From NCBI GenBank assembly GCA_963788585.1, contig CAWBHA010000003.1:1364001-1428000 (forward strand): a stretch of DNA of 64,000 bases, in the 5' to 3' direction. This document shows positions 1-7,669 of the stretch, piece by piece. The notes below the pieces were generated by a model, which saw nothing but the letters and a program-made list of their open reading frames with translations, was not told the DNA's origin and made no database searches. This stretch comes from Bog-473 sp963788585. GTDB lineage: Bacteria > Actinomycetota > Acidimicrobiia > Acidimicrobiales > RAAP-2. Both the position numbers and the translations under genes were made by a program. Numbering within the stretch: position 1 is the stretch's first letter; every line of letters starts with the position of its first letter.

Positions 1-656
1 TCCTCGACGACGTCCCGCTGGACAAGGCGTGCCTCGTCGGCTGCGGCGTCACCACCGGCTGGGGCTCGGCGGTGTACGCGGCGGACGTCCGGCCGGGGGA
101 CAACGTCGCGGTGATCGGCATCGGCGGCATCGGTGCGTCCGCGCTCCAGGGCGCGCGGTTGGCCGGAGCCGAAATGATCTTCGCCATCGACCCTGTCGAG
201 CGCAAGCGCACGCTCGCGCCCACGTTCGGGGCCACCCACACGGCTCCCTCGGTCGAGGAGGCCTTCGAGCTGGTGCAGCGCGAGACGTGGGGCCGCATGT
301 GCGACAAGGTGATCTGCGCCATGGGGATCGGCCAGGGAGCGATGATGGAATCGATCCTGGGGCTCACGGCCAAGCGCGGCCGAGTGGTCGTCACCAACAT
401 CCATCCCATGGGGGAGATGGACGTGTCCATGAGCCTCATGTACCTGACGATCCTCGAGAAGCAGATCGTGGGCAGCATCTTCGGGTCCGCCAACATCCAC
501 TCGGACATCCCCAAACTGTTGAAGCTCTACCGGGACGGTCAGCTCGACCTGGACTCGATGATCACGAACACCTACAAGCTCGGCGACATCAACCAGGGCT
601 ATCAGGACATGCGCGACGGGAAGAACATCCGCGGCGTCCTGGTCTACGACCACTAG
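1..656 (+). CDS. NDMA-dependent-type zinc alcohol dehydrogenase, C-terminal part
   Basis: The gene enters from the left edge and is read in frame from base 3; only the last ~217 residues are present. They show the C-x-G-x-x-T-G-W-G run typical of the medium-chain dehydrogenase hinge, followed by the Rossmann glycine motif GIGGIG and a conserved C-terminal dehydrogenase fold ending VLVYDH. Overall wording is closest to the actinobacterial NDMA-dependent (nicotinoprotein) alcohol dehydrogenases, which oxidise alcohols with a tightly bound NAD cofactor; that subfamily is inferred from recall of the family. The catalytic zinc ligands lie outside the window and cannot be checked. It ends with TAG and is convergent with the citrate synthase gene. 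Confidence 0.85.
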   Translation, partial: LDDVPLDKACLVGCGVTTGWGSAVYAADVRPGDNVAVIGIGGIGASALQGARLAGAEMIFAIDPVERKRTLAPTFGATHTAPSVEEAFELVQRETWGRMCDKVICAMGIGQGAMMESILGLTAKRGRVVVTNIHPMGEMDVSMSLMYLTILEKQIVGSIFGSANIHSDIPKLLKLYRDGQLDLDSMITNTYKLGDINQGYQDMRDGKNIRGVLVYDH

Positions 657-708
657 CCACCGCGTCCCCGCCCGCTCCGTTCCGGCCGCGCCGCCCGTCC
701 CGGGCGTC

Positions 709-2241
709 TCAGGAGCCGGCGGGCGGCACCGGTTCGGGCGGCGGCGGGCCCACGTAGCGGGCGGCCGGCCGGATGAGGCGGTTGTGCGATGCCTGCTCCA
801 TGACGTGGGTGCTCCACCCGATGGTGCGCCCGACCGCGAAGGTCGGCGTGAACATCTCGCGCGCGATGCCGCAGGTGTGCATGACGACGCCGGCGTAGAA
901 CTCGACGTTGGTGTAGAGCTGGCGGCCCGGCTTGAGCTCCGCCAGAACGTCGACCGTCGTGCGCTCGACCGACTGCGAGAACTCCACCAGGGGGCCGCCC
1001 AGCTGCTCGGTGACCGAGCGCAGCAACAGTGAGCGTGGGTCGTCGGTCTTGTACACCCGGTGGCCGAAGCCCATGATCCGCTCGCCGGACTCGACCGCCT
1101 GGCGGACGTACGCCTCGGCCCGGTCGGGGCTGCCGATGGCGTCGAGCATGTCCAGGGCGCGGCTGGGCGCGCCGCCGTGGAGCGGCCCGGACAACGCGCC
1201 GATCGCCGCCACGATCGCGGCGCCGAGATCGGCGCCGGTCGAGGTGACCACGCGCGCCGTGAAGGTCGACGCGTTGAAGCCGTGGTCGATGGTCAGGATC
1301 ATGTACTGCTCAATGGCCCGGGCGTGCGGGGCGGAGGGCACCTCCCCGGTCAGCATGTAGAGGTAGTTGGCCGCGGTCCCGAGGTCCGATCGCGGCTCGA
1401 CCGGCTCCTCGCCCTCGCGCAACCGGTACGCCGCCGCCAGGATCACCGGCACGACGGCGCAGAGCCCGAGCGCCTGGTCGTAGAGCTCCTGCGCCTCGAT
1501 GTCGTGCGTCGGCCGCCAGCCGAGCTCGGCGCCGAGGAGCGAGACGGCGGTGCGCAGCACGTCCAACGGCGCCCCCTGCTGCGCCAGCGCCGGCAGCAGC
1601 GCGCGGAGCCCCGGTGGCAGGATGCGCCGCTCTCGCACCGCGTCGGCGAAGGCCCTCGACGCGGCCGCGTCGGGGAGCTCGCCCCGGAAGAGCAGATGCC
1701 ACACGTCCTCGAGCGAGCGCCGCTCGGCCAGGTCCACCGCCGAGTACTGGCGGTAGTGGAAGAAGCCCTCCTTGCCCCGCACGTCGCCGATGGTCGTCTC
1801 GGCCACCACCACGCCCTCGAGGCCCGGCGGCACGTCGCCGCTCGTCTCGCCGGCGGGCCGGATACGGGCGACGCCCATCAGGTCGCGGAGCGAGACGACG
1901 CCGACGCACGTGTCGCCCTCGACTACGGGGAGGTGGCGGTAGTGGTGCGACGTGAGGCTGCCCCACGCGGCGTCCACCCGCTCGTCGGGGCCCAGCACGT
2001 CCGGCCGCGCCGTCATCCAGAGCCGCACCTGCTCTCGTCGCGGGTCGCCCGCCCCGACGGCGGCGCGCAGCAGGTCGCGCTCGGTCAGGATGCCCACGAC
2101 CTTGCCGTGTTCGGTCACGACGACCGACCCGGTGTCTGCCTGTTGCATCATCCCTGCCGCCTCCGCCAGGGTGACGTCCGCCGCGCAGGTCACTGCAGGA
2201 GAGGTCATGAGATCACGCACGATGGTTTCCATGAGATCCAC
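709..2241 (-). CDS. citrate synthase with N-terminal CBS-domain pair
   Basis: Residues ~8-125 form two CBS motifs, usually adenine-nucleotide-sensing modules, and residues ~150-500 form a citrate synthase domain that would condense oxaloacetate with acetyl-CoA (or propionyl-CoA). Both substrate-binding histidine motifs are visible (GPLHGGAP and GFGHRVYK). At the position where most citrate synthases carry the catalytic aspartate (NVDFYSG-like) this protein reads NVEFYAG, an Asp-to-Glu change at residue 447. The fusion suggests allosteric control by AMP/ATP, which is inference. GTG at 2241 gives 510 residues; ATG at 2232, preceded by a CATAGT box, is an equally good start. It is divergent from a second citrate-synthase-like gene. 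Confidence 0.88.
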   Translation of the reverse strand: MDLMETIVRDLMTSPAVTCAADVTLAEAAGMMQQADTGSVVVTEHGKVVGILTERDLLRAAVGAGDPRREQVRLWMTARPDVLGPDERVDAAWGSLTSHHYRHLPVVEGDTCVGVVSLRDLMGVARIRPAGETSGDVPPGLEGVVVAETTIGDVRGKEGFFHYRQYSAVDLAERRSLEDVWHLLFRGELPDAAASRAFADAVRERRILPPGLRALLPALAQQGAPLDVLRTAVSLLGAELGWRPTHDIEAQELYDQALGLCAVVPVILAAAYRLREGEEPVEPRSDLGTAANYLYMLTGEVPSAPHARAIEQYMILTIDHGFNASTFTARVVTSTGADLGAAIVAAIGALSGPLHGGAPSRALDMLDAIGSPDRAEAYVRQAVESGERIMGFGHRVYKTDDPRSLLLRSVTEQLGGPLVEFSQSVERTTVDVLAELKPGRQLYTNVEFYAGVVMHTCGIAREMFTPTFAVGRTIGWSTHVMEQASHNRLIRPAARYVGPPPPEPVPPAGS

Positions 2242-2260
2242 TATGACGCGGCCGACTTGC

Positions 2261-2292
2261 GTTTGTAAACGTTGATCAAGTCAATATAGATT
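2261..2292 (+). promoter_or_regulatory. promoter and palindromes between the divergent citrate synthase genes
   Basis: The 58-bp intergenic stretch is much more AT-rich than its surroundings. For the rightward gene TTGTAA (2263-2268) and TAGATT (2287-2292) form a -35/-10 pair with 18-bp spacing, and the -10 lies 7 nt before the GTG, so the transcript may be leaderless. Two small palindromes, GTTTGTAAAC (2261-2270) and TTGATCAA (2272-2279), sit in the spacer and could be operator half-sites for the helix-turn-helix protein encoded next door. Confidence 0.5.
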
Positions 2293-2299
2293 CGTTGGG

Positions 2300-3448
2300 G
2301 TGGACCGCATGCTGACGACGGAGGAGGCGGCCCGAAGGCTCGGGGTCAAGGTGCCGACGCTCTATGCCTACGTGAGCCGGGGCCTGCTCGGGTCCCACCG
2401 CGACCCGATGCGCCGCGGCAGCCTCTTCGAGTTGGCCGACATCGAGGGACTGGCGGCCCGCAGTCGCGGTGGGCGTCAGACGGCGACCCGCCTGGCCACC
2501 ATCACCACCGGGGTGACCCAGCTCGATCAGGACCTCGGGCCGATCTACCGCGGCCGTCTCGCCACCGCGCTGGCCGGCGGCTCGAGCTTCGAGGAGGTGG
2601 CCGAGCTGTTGTGGCAGTCCGAGGTCGGCGGGGACTGGTCGGCGCCGGACCTCGGCCCGTGCCCGCTGACCCGGACGTTCGACCGCCTGCGTTGGGCTCT
2701 CGTGCTCGCGGGGGCGACCGACCCGCTGCGCGCCGATCTTCGACCGGTGGCGGTGGCCCGGGCGGCGCGCCGGGCCACCGCCGCGCTGACCGACGCGGTC
2801 GGGCCGCCCCCGCCGGGCGAGGCTCCCGACGCCTCCATCGCGGCGCGCCTCACCGCGCGCCTGGCCCCCGCGGGCGCGGACGTACCCGCCGCCGCGGTCA
2901 ACGCGGCGCTCGTCCTCCTGGCCGATCACGAGCTGGCCACCTCGACCATGGCGGTACGCGTCGCCGCGTCGGTGCGTTCGGATCCGTACGACGCGCTGCT
3001 GGCCGGGCTGGCCACGCTGGCCGGGCCGTTGCACGGAGGAGCGAGCCAGCAGGCCTACGAGCTGCTGGTGGTGGCCGAGCGGGACGGCGCCGCCCGGGCC
3101 CTCGACGACGTCCTGCGCGAGAGCGGCCGGCTGCCGGGATTCGGCCATGCCGTCTACAAGAGCGGCGACCGCCGCTTCGACGCGTTGCTCGCGCTGGCCG
3201 ATCCGTTGCTCAGCGACGAGCGCCGCGCGCTGGTGCACGAGGTACTGGCCTTGGCGGCCGCGCACGACGTGCCGATGGCCAATTGCGACCTGGCCCTCGC
3301 CGCGCTCAGTTGGGGGACCGGGATGCCACCCGACACCGGTCGCATCGTCTTCGCCGTTGCCCGTGTGGCGGGCTGGGCCGCGCACTACATGGAGGAGTTG
3401 ACCGAGCGCCCGCTACGTTTCCGCGCCCGCGCCGTCTACAGCGTCTGA
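2300..3448 (+). CDS. helix-turn-helix-fused citrate synthase-like protein
   Basis: The first ~55 residues look like a MerR/excisionase-type winged helix (TTEEAARRLGVKVPTLYAYV, then a wing ending in an ADIEGL helix). The remaining ~320 residues are a citrate-synthase fold with GPLHGGA and GFGHAVYK motifs and an aspartate in NCDLAL where the catalytic Asp is expected. At 382 residues the enzyme part is shorter than ordinary citrate synthases. It could be an enzyme, a metabolite-sensing DNA-binding protein, or both; the fused architecture is seen, the function is inferred. It is divergently transcribed from the CBS-type paralogue across a short AT-rich region. GTG at 2300 is preceded by a TAGATT box; an in-frame ATG follows at 2309. 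Confidence 0.85.
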   Translation: MDRMLTTEEAARRLGVKVPTLYAYVSRGLLGSHRDPMRRGSLFELADIEGLAARSRGGRQTATRLATITTGVTQLDQDLGPIYRGRLATALAGGSSFEEVAELLWQSEVGGDWSAPDLGPCPLTRTFDRLRWALVLAGATDPLRADLRPVAVARAARRATAALTDAVGPPPPGEAPDASIAARLTARLAPAGADVPAAAVNAALVLLADHELATSTMAVRVAASVRSDPYDALLAGLATLAGPLHGGASQQAYELLVVAERDGAARALDDVLRESGRLPGFGHAVYKSGDRRFDALLALADPLLSDERRALVHEVLALAAAHDVPMANCDLALAALSWGTGMPPDTGRIVFAVARVAGWAAHYMEELTERPLRFRARAVYSV

Positions 3449-3495
3449 CGCGGGTCGGTGGCGTGGCCGCTCGCGCTCCGGACGGGCGCGCCGCG

Positions 3496-4548
3496 CTACC
3501 CGGCTCCGATGACGACGGCCGACGGATGCCCGCCCAGGTGGATGGGTGCGCCCACGGTCCCAGTGGCCAGCGTGACCGGGATCAGAGATCCCGCTTGCTG
3601 GGTGATCCACGCCGTGGTGCCGTCGGCGCTCAGCGCGATCCCCTGGGCGGCGTCGGGGAGTGCCACCGGCGCCGCCGAGACCAAGCCCGCCGTGCTGACG
3701 GCGACGACGCCGGCGCCGCCGCAGACGTAGGCCGTCGTCCCCGTGGGTGCCACCGCGATGCCGGTGGGGTTGAACGGGAGGAGGGTCGCCCCGCCCGCCT
3801 TTTGCGTCAGCGCATCGATCGGCATGAGCGTGTGGTTGCCGAAGTTCCCCACCAGCACCTCGCCACCCGCCACGGCGATGGTCTGGGGTTCGGGTCCGGC
3901 CGGGATCGCGGCGCCCGCCTGCAGCGTTGCCACGTCGATCGGTGTAACGGCGTTGCTCCCGAAGTCGGCCACGAAGGCGGTCGCCGCACCGGACGGGACC
4001 GCGAACACCGCGATGGCGACGGGCTCGTGCCCGACCGGGATCGGCGGGCCCGCCCGCCAGGTGCCCAGGTCGACCGGGGTGACGGTGTCCGAGTCGAGGT
4101 TCCCCACCAGCGCGATCCCCTTGTGGTCCGTCCCACCCGGTGCCACGGCCACGGCGTCGGGCTCCACGCCGACGCCGACCTGGTGCACGACGGCGTGCGT
4201 CGCGATGTCGACCTCGTGCAGCGTGTCGTCGCCCTGGGTGACGACGAGCAGGCTGCGCCCGCCCGGGGTGTAGGCGAGTGCGGAGGGCAGGCTGCCGACG
4301 GCGACCTTCGTGCCCACGTGGCGGCGGTCGAGGGCGACCGGGGTGACGGCCATGCCGGGCAGCGTCACCGAGGCGCCGGTGGCCACCCAGGCGACGTCGT
4401 GCGCCGGCGCGCTGGCGACCGGTGTGGAGCACGCGGCGGAGAGCAGAGGCACGATGGCCGCGAGCACGAGGAGCGTCACCCGGCGCCACCCACTCCACCT
4501 CGACGCGCTGGACCGCCTCGACAACCCCGACCGCCCCGACCGCCACAT
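3496..4548 (-). CDS. YVTN-type beta-propeller lipoprotein
   Basis: A 350-residue protein with a positively charged N-terminus, a hydrophobic segment and a cysteine at about residue 40 in a lipobox-like LLSAAC, so it is probably exported and lipid-anchored. From residue ~65 onward it consists of repeating blades of the form VGxxPxAVAVxPxG / VxPxDxAT typical of YVTN seven-bladed propellers. Such proteins often bind partners or surfaces; no enzymatic residues are recognisable. ATG at 4548 lies 6 nt after the upstream aminotransferase stop; a GTG at 4557 would overlap that stop by four bases (GTGA) and is an alternative, coupled start. The two genes probably form an operon. Confidence 0.8.
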   Translation of the reverse strand: MWRSGRSGLSRRSSASRWSGWRRVTLLVLAAIVPLLSAACSTPVASAPAHDVAWVATGASVTLPGMAVTPVALDRRHVGTKVAVGSLPSALAYTPGGRSLLVVTQGDDTLHEVDIATHAVVHQVGVGVEPDAVAVAPGGTDHKGIALVGNLDSDTVTPVDLGTWRAGPPIPVGHEPVAIAVFAVPSGAATAFVADFGSNAVTPIDVATLQAGAAIPAGPEPQTIAVAGGEVLVGNFGNHTLMPIDALTQKAGGATLLPFNPTGIAVAPTGTTAYVCGGAGVVAVSTAGLVSAAPVALPDAAQGIALSADGTTAWITQQAGSLIPVTLATGTVGAPIHLGGHPSAVVIGAG

Positions 4549-4553
4549 CCGTG

Positions 4554-5963
4554 TCACCCGCGTGCGCACGCCGCCCCGGCCGGCCGATCCGCTTCTCCCC
4601 ACCCGCCGGCGTCGCTCTCCGGCCAGAAGTCGCCCGTCACCTCGTCCTGCACGTAGCGCTCTGGTGCGGGGTGCCCGCCGGCCACCGCGCGCAGCGCGTC
4701 GAGCAGCGCGTCGACGTCCTCGGCGGTCGTGCCGAGACCGCAGCTGGCGCGCACCGCCCCGGGGATCCCGGTGCGGTCTCCCCGCCGCACGGCGGCTCGT
4801 GCCCGGTCCATCCCGCTGCGGTCGACACCGAGCAGGCGGATCAGGTAGGGGTGGGCGCAGAAGCAGCCGTGCCGGACCCCGATGCCGTACTCGGCGCTGA
4901 GCCGGGCCGCCACCAGCGCGTGGTGGAGTCCCGTCACCGTGAACGTGGCCACCGCGAGGCCGTCCTCGTCGGCCGTCGGCCCCCCGGCCGTCCCGCGCGG
5001 CCCGAGGACGGTGATGCCGTCGATGGCCCGGAGACCCTCGTGCAGGCGGGAGGAGAGCGCGGACTCGTGGGCGCGGATCGTCCCCCAGCCGATCCGCTCC
5101 AGCTCGTCCATGGCCGCGCCGAAGGCCACGGCGCCGATCACGTTGGGCGAGCCGGCCTCCTCGCGCTCGGGCGGCTCGGTCCAGATGACCTCGTCCAGGT
5201 CGACGAGGTCGACGGCACCACCCCCGGCCAGGAACGGGTCGCCCGTCTCGAAGGCGCGTCGCGGCCCGATCAGGGCGCCGGCCCCGTAGGGCGCGTAGAG
5301 CTTGTGGCCGCTGAAGGCCACGAAGTCGGGGCCGTTGGGGAGCGGCCGGTGCGGCGCCAGCTGCGCGGCGTCGAGCAACACCGGGACGTTCCGCTCGTGC
5401 GCGGCCGCGCAGATCTCCTCGACCGGCGGCAGCCAGCCGGTGACATTGGACGCGCCGGTCAGCGCCAGGAGCGCGGGCGGCCGGCCTTCGTCGAGCACCG
5501 CGACGACGTCGTCGGTCCCGAAGGTGCCCTCCCGGCCGCACTCCACCCAGCGCCGCCTGGCCACCCGCGCCCAGGGCAGCAGGTTGGCGTGGTGCTCGAC
5601 GACCGTGGTCACCACGACGTCGTCGGGCTCGAGCCGGAGTCGGTAGGCCAGGTGGTTGATGGCCTCGGTGGCGTTGCGGACGAGCACCACGACGTCGTCG
5701 CCGCCGGCGGGGCGGCGGGCGAACCGGTGGACGGTCGCTCGCGCCCGCTCGTACGCCGCGGTGGCGCGGCGCGACTTGTAGCCGGCGCCGCGGTGCACGC
5801 TGGAGTACCAGGGCACGAAGGCGTCGACCTGGTCGGCGACCACGGCGAGGGCGGGTGTCGACGCGGCGCAGTCGAGGTCGCGGTAGGGACGCTCGATACC
5901 GTCCAGGCATGGCACCGGGACGTGGGCGCCCACGAGCGTCGCCAGGGCGTCCTCGGTGGTCAC
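4554..5963 (-). CDS. class V aminotransferase, cysteine-desulfurase-like
   Basis: PLP-dependent class V fold of 469 residues. Visible landmarks are TEAINHL near the cofactor phosphate site, EHHAN, the D-A-A-Q motif that contacts the pyridine ring, and SGHKLYAPYGAG with the Schiff-base lysine. Near the C-terminus a cysteine-rich GCFCAHPY occupies the place of the SufS/IscS active-site cysteine loop, so sulfur transfer from cysteine is plausible, but no suf scaffold genes lie beside it and another class V activity is possible. It is followed at once by the propeller lipoprotein gene on the same strand. Start taken as the codon at 5963. Confidence 0.8.
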   Translation of the reverse strand: MTTEDALATLVGAHVPVPCLDGIERPYRDLDCAASTPALAVVADQVDAFVPWYSSVHRGAGYKSRRATAAYERARATVHRFARRPAGGDDVVVLVRNATEAINHLAYRLRLEPDDVVVTTVVEHHANLLPWARVARRRWVECGREGTFGTDDVVAVLDEGRPPALLALTGASNVTGWLPPVEEICAAAHERNVPVLLDAAQLAPHRPLPNGPDFVAFSGHKLYAPYGAGALIGPRRAFETGDPFLAGGGAVDLVDLDEVIWTEPPEREEAGSPNVIGAVAFGAAMDELERIGWGTIRAHESALSSRLHEGLRAIDGITVLGPRGTAGGPTADEDGLAVATFTVTGLHHALVAARLSAEYGIGVRHGCFCAHPYLIRLLGVDRSGMDRARAAVRRGDRTGIPGAVRASCGLGTTAEDVDALLDALRAVAGGHPAPERYVQDEVTGDFWPESDAGGWGEADRPAGAACARG

Positions 5964-6063
5964 GGCGTCACACTATTGAGAAGCGGGGGAGAGGTGGACC
6001 GCCGGGTCGCGAGCCCACCGTCGCCCGGCGCGCCCGGTCCGGACCATCGTGCGGCGCCGGCGC

Positions 6064-6069
6064 TACCCT
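6064..6069 (+). promoter_or_regulatory. TACCCT -10 box, probable leaderless start
   Basis: TACCCT lies 8 nt before the GTG of the small zinc-finger gene, and no Shine-Dalgarno is present between them. Confidence 0.4.
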
Positions 6070-6077
6070 GCCGTGTC

Positions 6078-6266
6078 GTGGAGGAGCACTACGAAACGGA
6101 GCTGGCCCGGTCCTCGGCCGTTCTCGATGGGGTGGACCGCGCGCTCGAGCGCCTGAGCGAGGGTACGTACGGCACCTGTGAGACCTGCGGTGCGCCCGTT
6201 CGCGAGGCCGACCTCGAGCGCGACCCCACGCGCCGCCTGTGCGAGCAGCACCTGGCCCTCCCCTAG
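6078..6266 (+). CDS. DksA/TraR-type small zinc-finger protein
   Basis: A 62-residue protein starting at GTG 6078. The first half is an acidic helix (EEHYETEL...RALERLSEG) followed by the hallmark GTYGTCETCG and a second ligand pair in RRLCEQH, i.e. C-x2-C ... C-x2-H, matching the C-terminal zinc-finger half of DksA/TraR proteins. Full DksA has a coiled coil that inserts into the RNA polymerase secondary channel; here only a short helix is present, so a role on RNA polymerase is possible but unproven. It stands alone between the aminotransferase and superoxide dismutase genes. Confidence 0.75.
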   Translation: MEEHYETELARSSAVLDGVDRALERLSEGTYGTCETCGAPVREADLERDPTRRLCEQHLALP

Positions 6267-6284
6267 AGGCCGAAGCGCCGGCCG

Positions 6285-6899
6285 TCAGCCGGCGATCTTC
6301 AGCTCCTTGGCCGCGTCGAGGCGGGCCGCCACGTCGGGCCAGTTGACGACGTTCCACAGGGCGGCGAAGAAGTCGGCCTTCACGTTCTTGTACTGCAGGT
6401 AGAAGGCGTGCTCCCAGGCGTCGAAGACCAGGAGCGGGACGGAGCCCTGACCGATGTTGCTCTGGTGGTCGTAGACCTGCTCGACGGTCAGGCGCCCGGC
6501 GAGCGGCTCGTAGGCCAGCACGCCCCAGCCCGAGCCCTGGATGGTCGACGTCGCCTGCGTGAACTGCGCCTTGAACTTGTCGAACGAGCCGAAGTTCTCG
6601 TCGATCGCCGCGCCCAACGCGCCGTCGGGCTTGTCGCCGCCGTCGGGGCTCTGGTTCTTCCAGAAGATGGAGTGCAGCACGTGACCCGAGATGTGGAAGG
6701 CCAGCGCCTTCTCGAGCCCCACGATCGAGCCGAAGTCGTCCTTGTCGCGGGCGGCGGCCAGCTTCTCGAGCGTCTGGTTGGCGCCGGTCACGTAGGCGGC
6801 GTGGTGCTTGTCGTGATGGAGTTGCATGATCTCGGCCGACACGTAGGGCTCCAGTGCGGCGTAGTCGTAGGGCAGGTCGGGGAGGGTGTACTCGGCCAT
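6285..6899 (-). CDS. sodA: iron/manganese superoxide dismutase
   Basis: A 204-residue protein converting superoxide to oxygen and hydrogen peroxide. All four metal ligands are recognisable: the histidine in MQLHHDKHH, the histidine in GHVLHSIFW, and Asp/His in DAWEHAFY. GGDKPDG and the ending region NVKADFFAALWNVVNW match actinobacterial Mn/Fe enzymes; the metal cannot be settled from sequence alone. ATG 6899 is preceded by a GAGGAG Shine-Dalgarno, and upstream a TATGGT box (6942-6947, minus strand) may be the -10. It is divergent from the XRE regulator gene. Confidence 0.95.
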   Translation of the reverse strand: MAEYTLPDLPYDYAALEPYVSAEIMQLHHDKHHAAYVTGANQTLEKLAAARDKDDFGSIVGLEKALAFHISGHVLHSIFWKNQSPDGGDKPDGALGAAIDENFGSFDKFKAQFTQATSTIQGSGWGVLAYEPLAGRLTVEQVYDHQSNIGQGSVPLLVFDAWEHAFYLQYKNVKADFFAALWNVVNWPDVAARLDAAKELKIAG

Positions 6900-7094
6900 G
6901 GCGGTCTCCTCAGTCGTGGTCGTCGCGTGGTGACGTGCTGGACCATACCCGAAGGCAGCCGGATCGGAACCGGGACGAACCGGCACGCGAGCAGGGATGC
7001 GACCGACGCGGCGGCGATTGCAGGGGACGGGCCGCCGCCCCGTTCCGCCGCCGGCCGGCGCGGCGGGGCACCCCGGCGCGCCCCGGCCCGGCGG

Positions 7095-7100
7095 TACGCT
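7095..7100 (+). promoter_or_regulatory. TACGCT -10 box for the XRE gene
   Basis: TACGCT ends 7 nt before GTG 7108, placing the expected transcription start on or next to the start codon. Confidence 0.45.
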
Positions 7101-7107
7101 TGCAGGA

Positions 7108-7608
7108 GTGAGCACGGAGCAGAAGGACCGCTGGCACGACCTCGGGTCCTTCATCCGTGAACAGCGGGGGTCCGCCCGCCTGTCGTTGCGGCGCCTCTCC
7201 GAGCTCGCCGGCATCTCCAATCCCTATCTGAGCCAGATCGAGCGCGGCCTGCGGAGGCCCTCGGCCGAGATCCTCCAGCAGATCGCCAAGGCGTTGCGCA
7301 TCTCCGCCGAGACGCTCTACGTGCAGGCCGGCATCCTCGAGCCACCCGCCGGCTCGCCCGACCTGACGCGGGCGATCATGGCCGACCAGTCGATCAGCGA
7401 GGAGCAGAAGCAGGCCCTGGTGCGCATCTACCTCTCGTTCCGGCGCGAGTACGAGGACGAGACCGGTGCGCGCGGTGGGCGCACTGACGGCGCCGCCCCC
7501 GCCTCGGGGCCGCCCACCGACCCCGCGCCCGCCTCGGGGCCGCCCGCCGACCCCGCGCCCGACGGCGCGCGGACCCACGACGGGCCCGAACGGGTCGCCA
7601 CCGCCTGA
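7108..7608 (+). CDS. XRE-family transcriptional regulator
   Basis: A 166-residue protein with a helix-turn-helix of the Cro/C1 type at residues ~12-70 (LRRLSELAGISNPYLSQIER and GLRRPSAEILQQIAKAL). After a short helical linker the C-terminal ~40 residues are a Pro/Ala/Gly-rich tail built from a duplicated ten-residue unit. Targets are unknown. GTG 7108 lies inside a GGAG and directly downstream of a -10-like TACGCT, so a leaderless mRNA is likely. A hairpin followed by T residues closes the gene. Confidence 0.85.
   Translation: MSTEQKDRWHDLGSFIREQRGSARLSLRRLSELAGISNPYLSQIERGLRRPSAEILQQIAKALRISAETLYVQAGILEPPAGSPDLTRAIMADQSISEEQKQALVRIYLSFRREYEDETGARGGRTDGAAPASGPPTDPAPASGPPADPAPDGARTHDGPERVATA
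7501..7560 (+). repeat. 30-bp direct repeat, two copies
   Basis: Bases 7501-7530 and 7531-7560 are identical except one position (A versus G). They duplicate a Pro/Ala/Gly-rich decapeptide in the tail of the XRE regulator, so copy number could vary between strains. Confidence 0.9.
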
Positions 7609-7618
7609 GCCGGCACGC

Positions 7619-7642
7619 AAGCCCCGTGCCCGAAGGGGTTTT
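7619..7642 (+). terminator. probable rho-independent terminator after the XRE gene
   Basis: AAGCCCC pairs with GGGGTTT (one G-T wobble) across a 9-nt loop and is followed by T. It ends the XRE transcript just before the mshA promoter box. Confidence 0.5.
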
Positions 7643-7654
7643 CGTGGCCGCCGG

Positions 7655-7660
7655 TAGGCT
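7655..7660 (+). promoter_or_regulatory. TAGGCT -10 box for mshA
   Basis: TAGGCT ends 9 nt before ATG 7670, and no Shine-Dalgarno lies between them, so the leader is at most a few bases. Confidence 0.4.
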
Positions 7661-7669
7661 CTGACCGCC

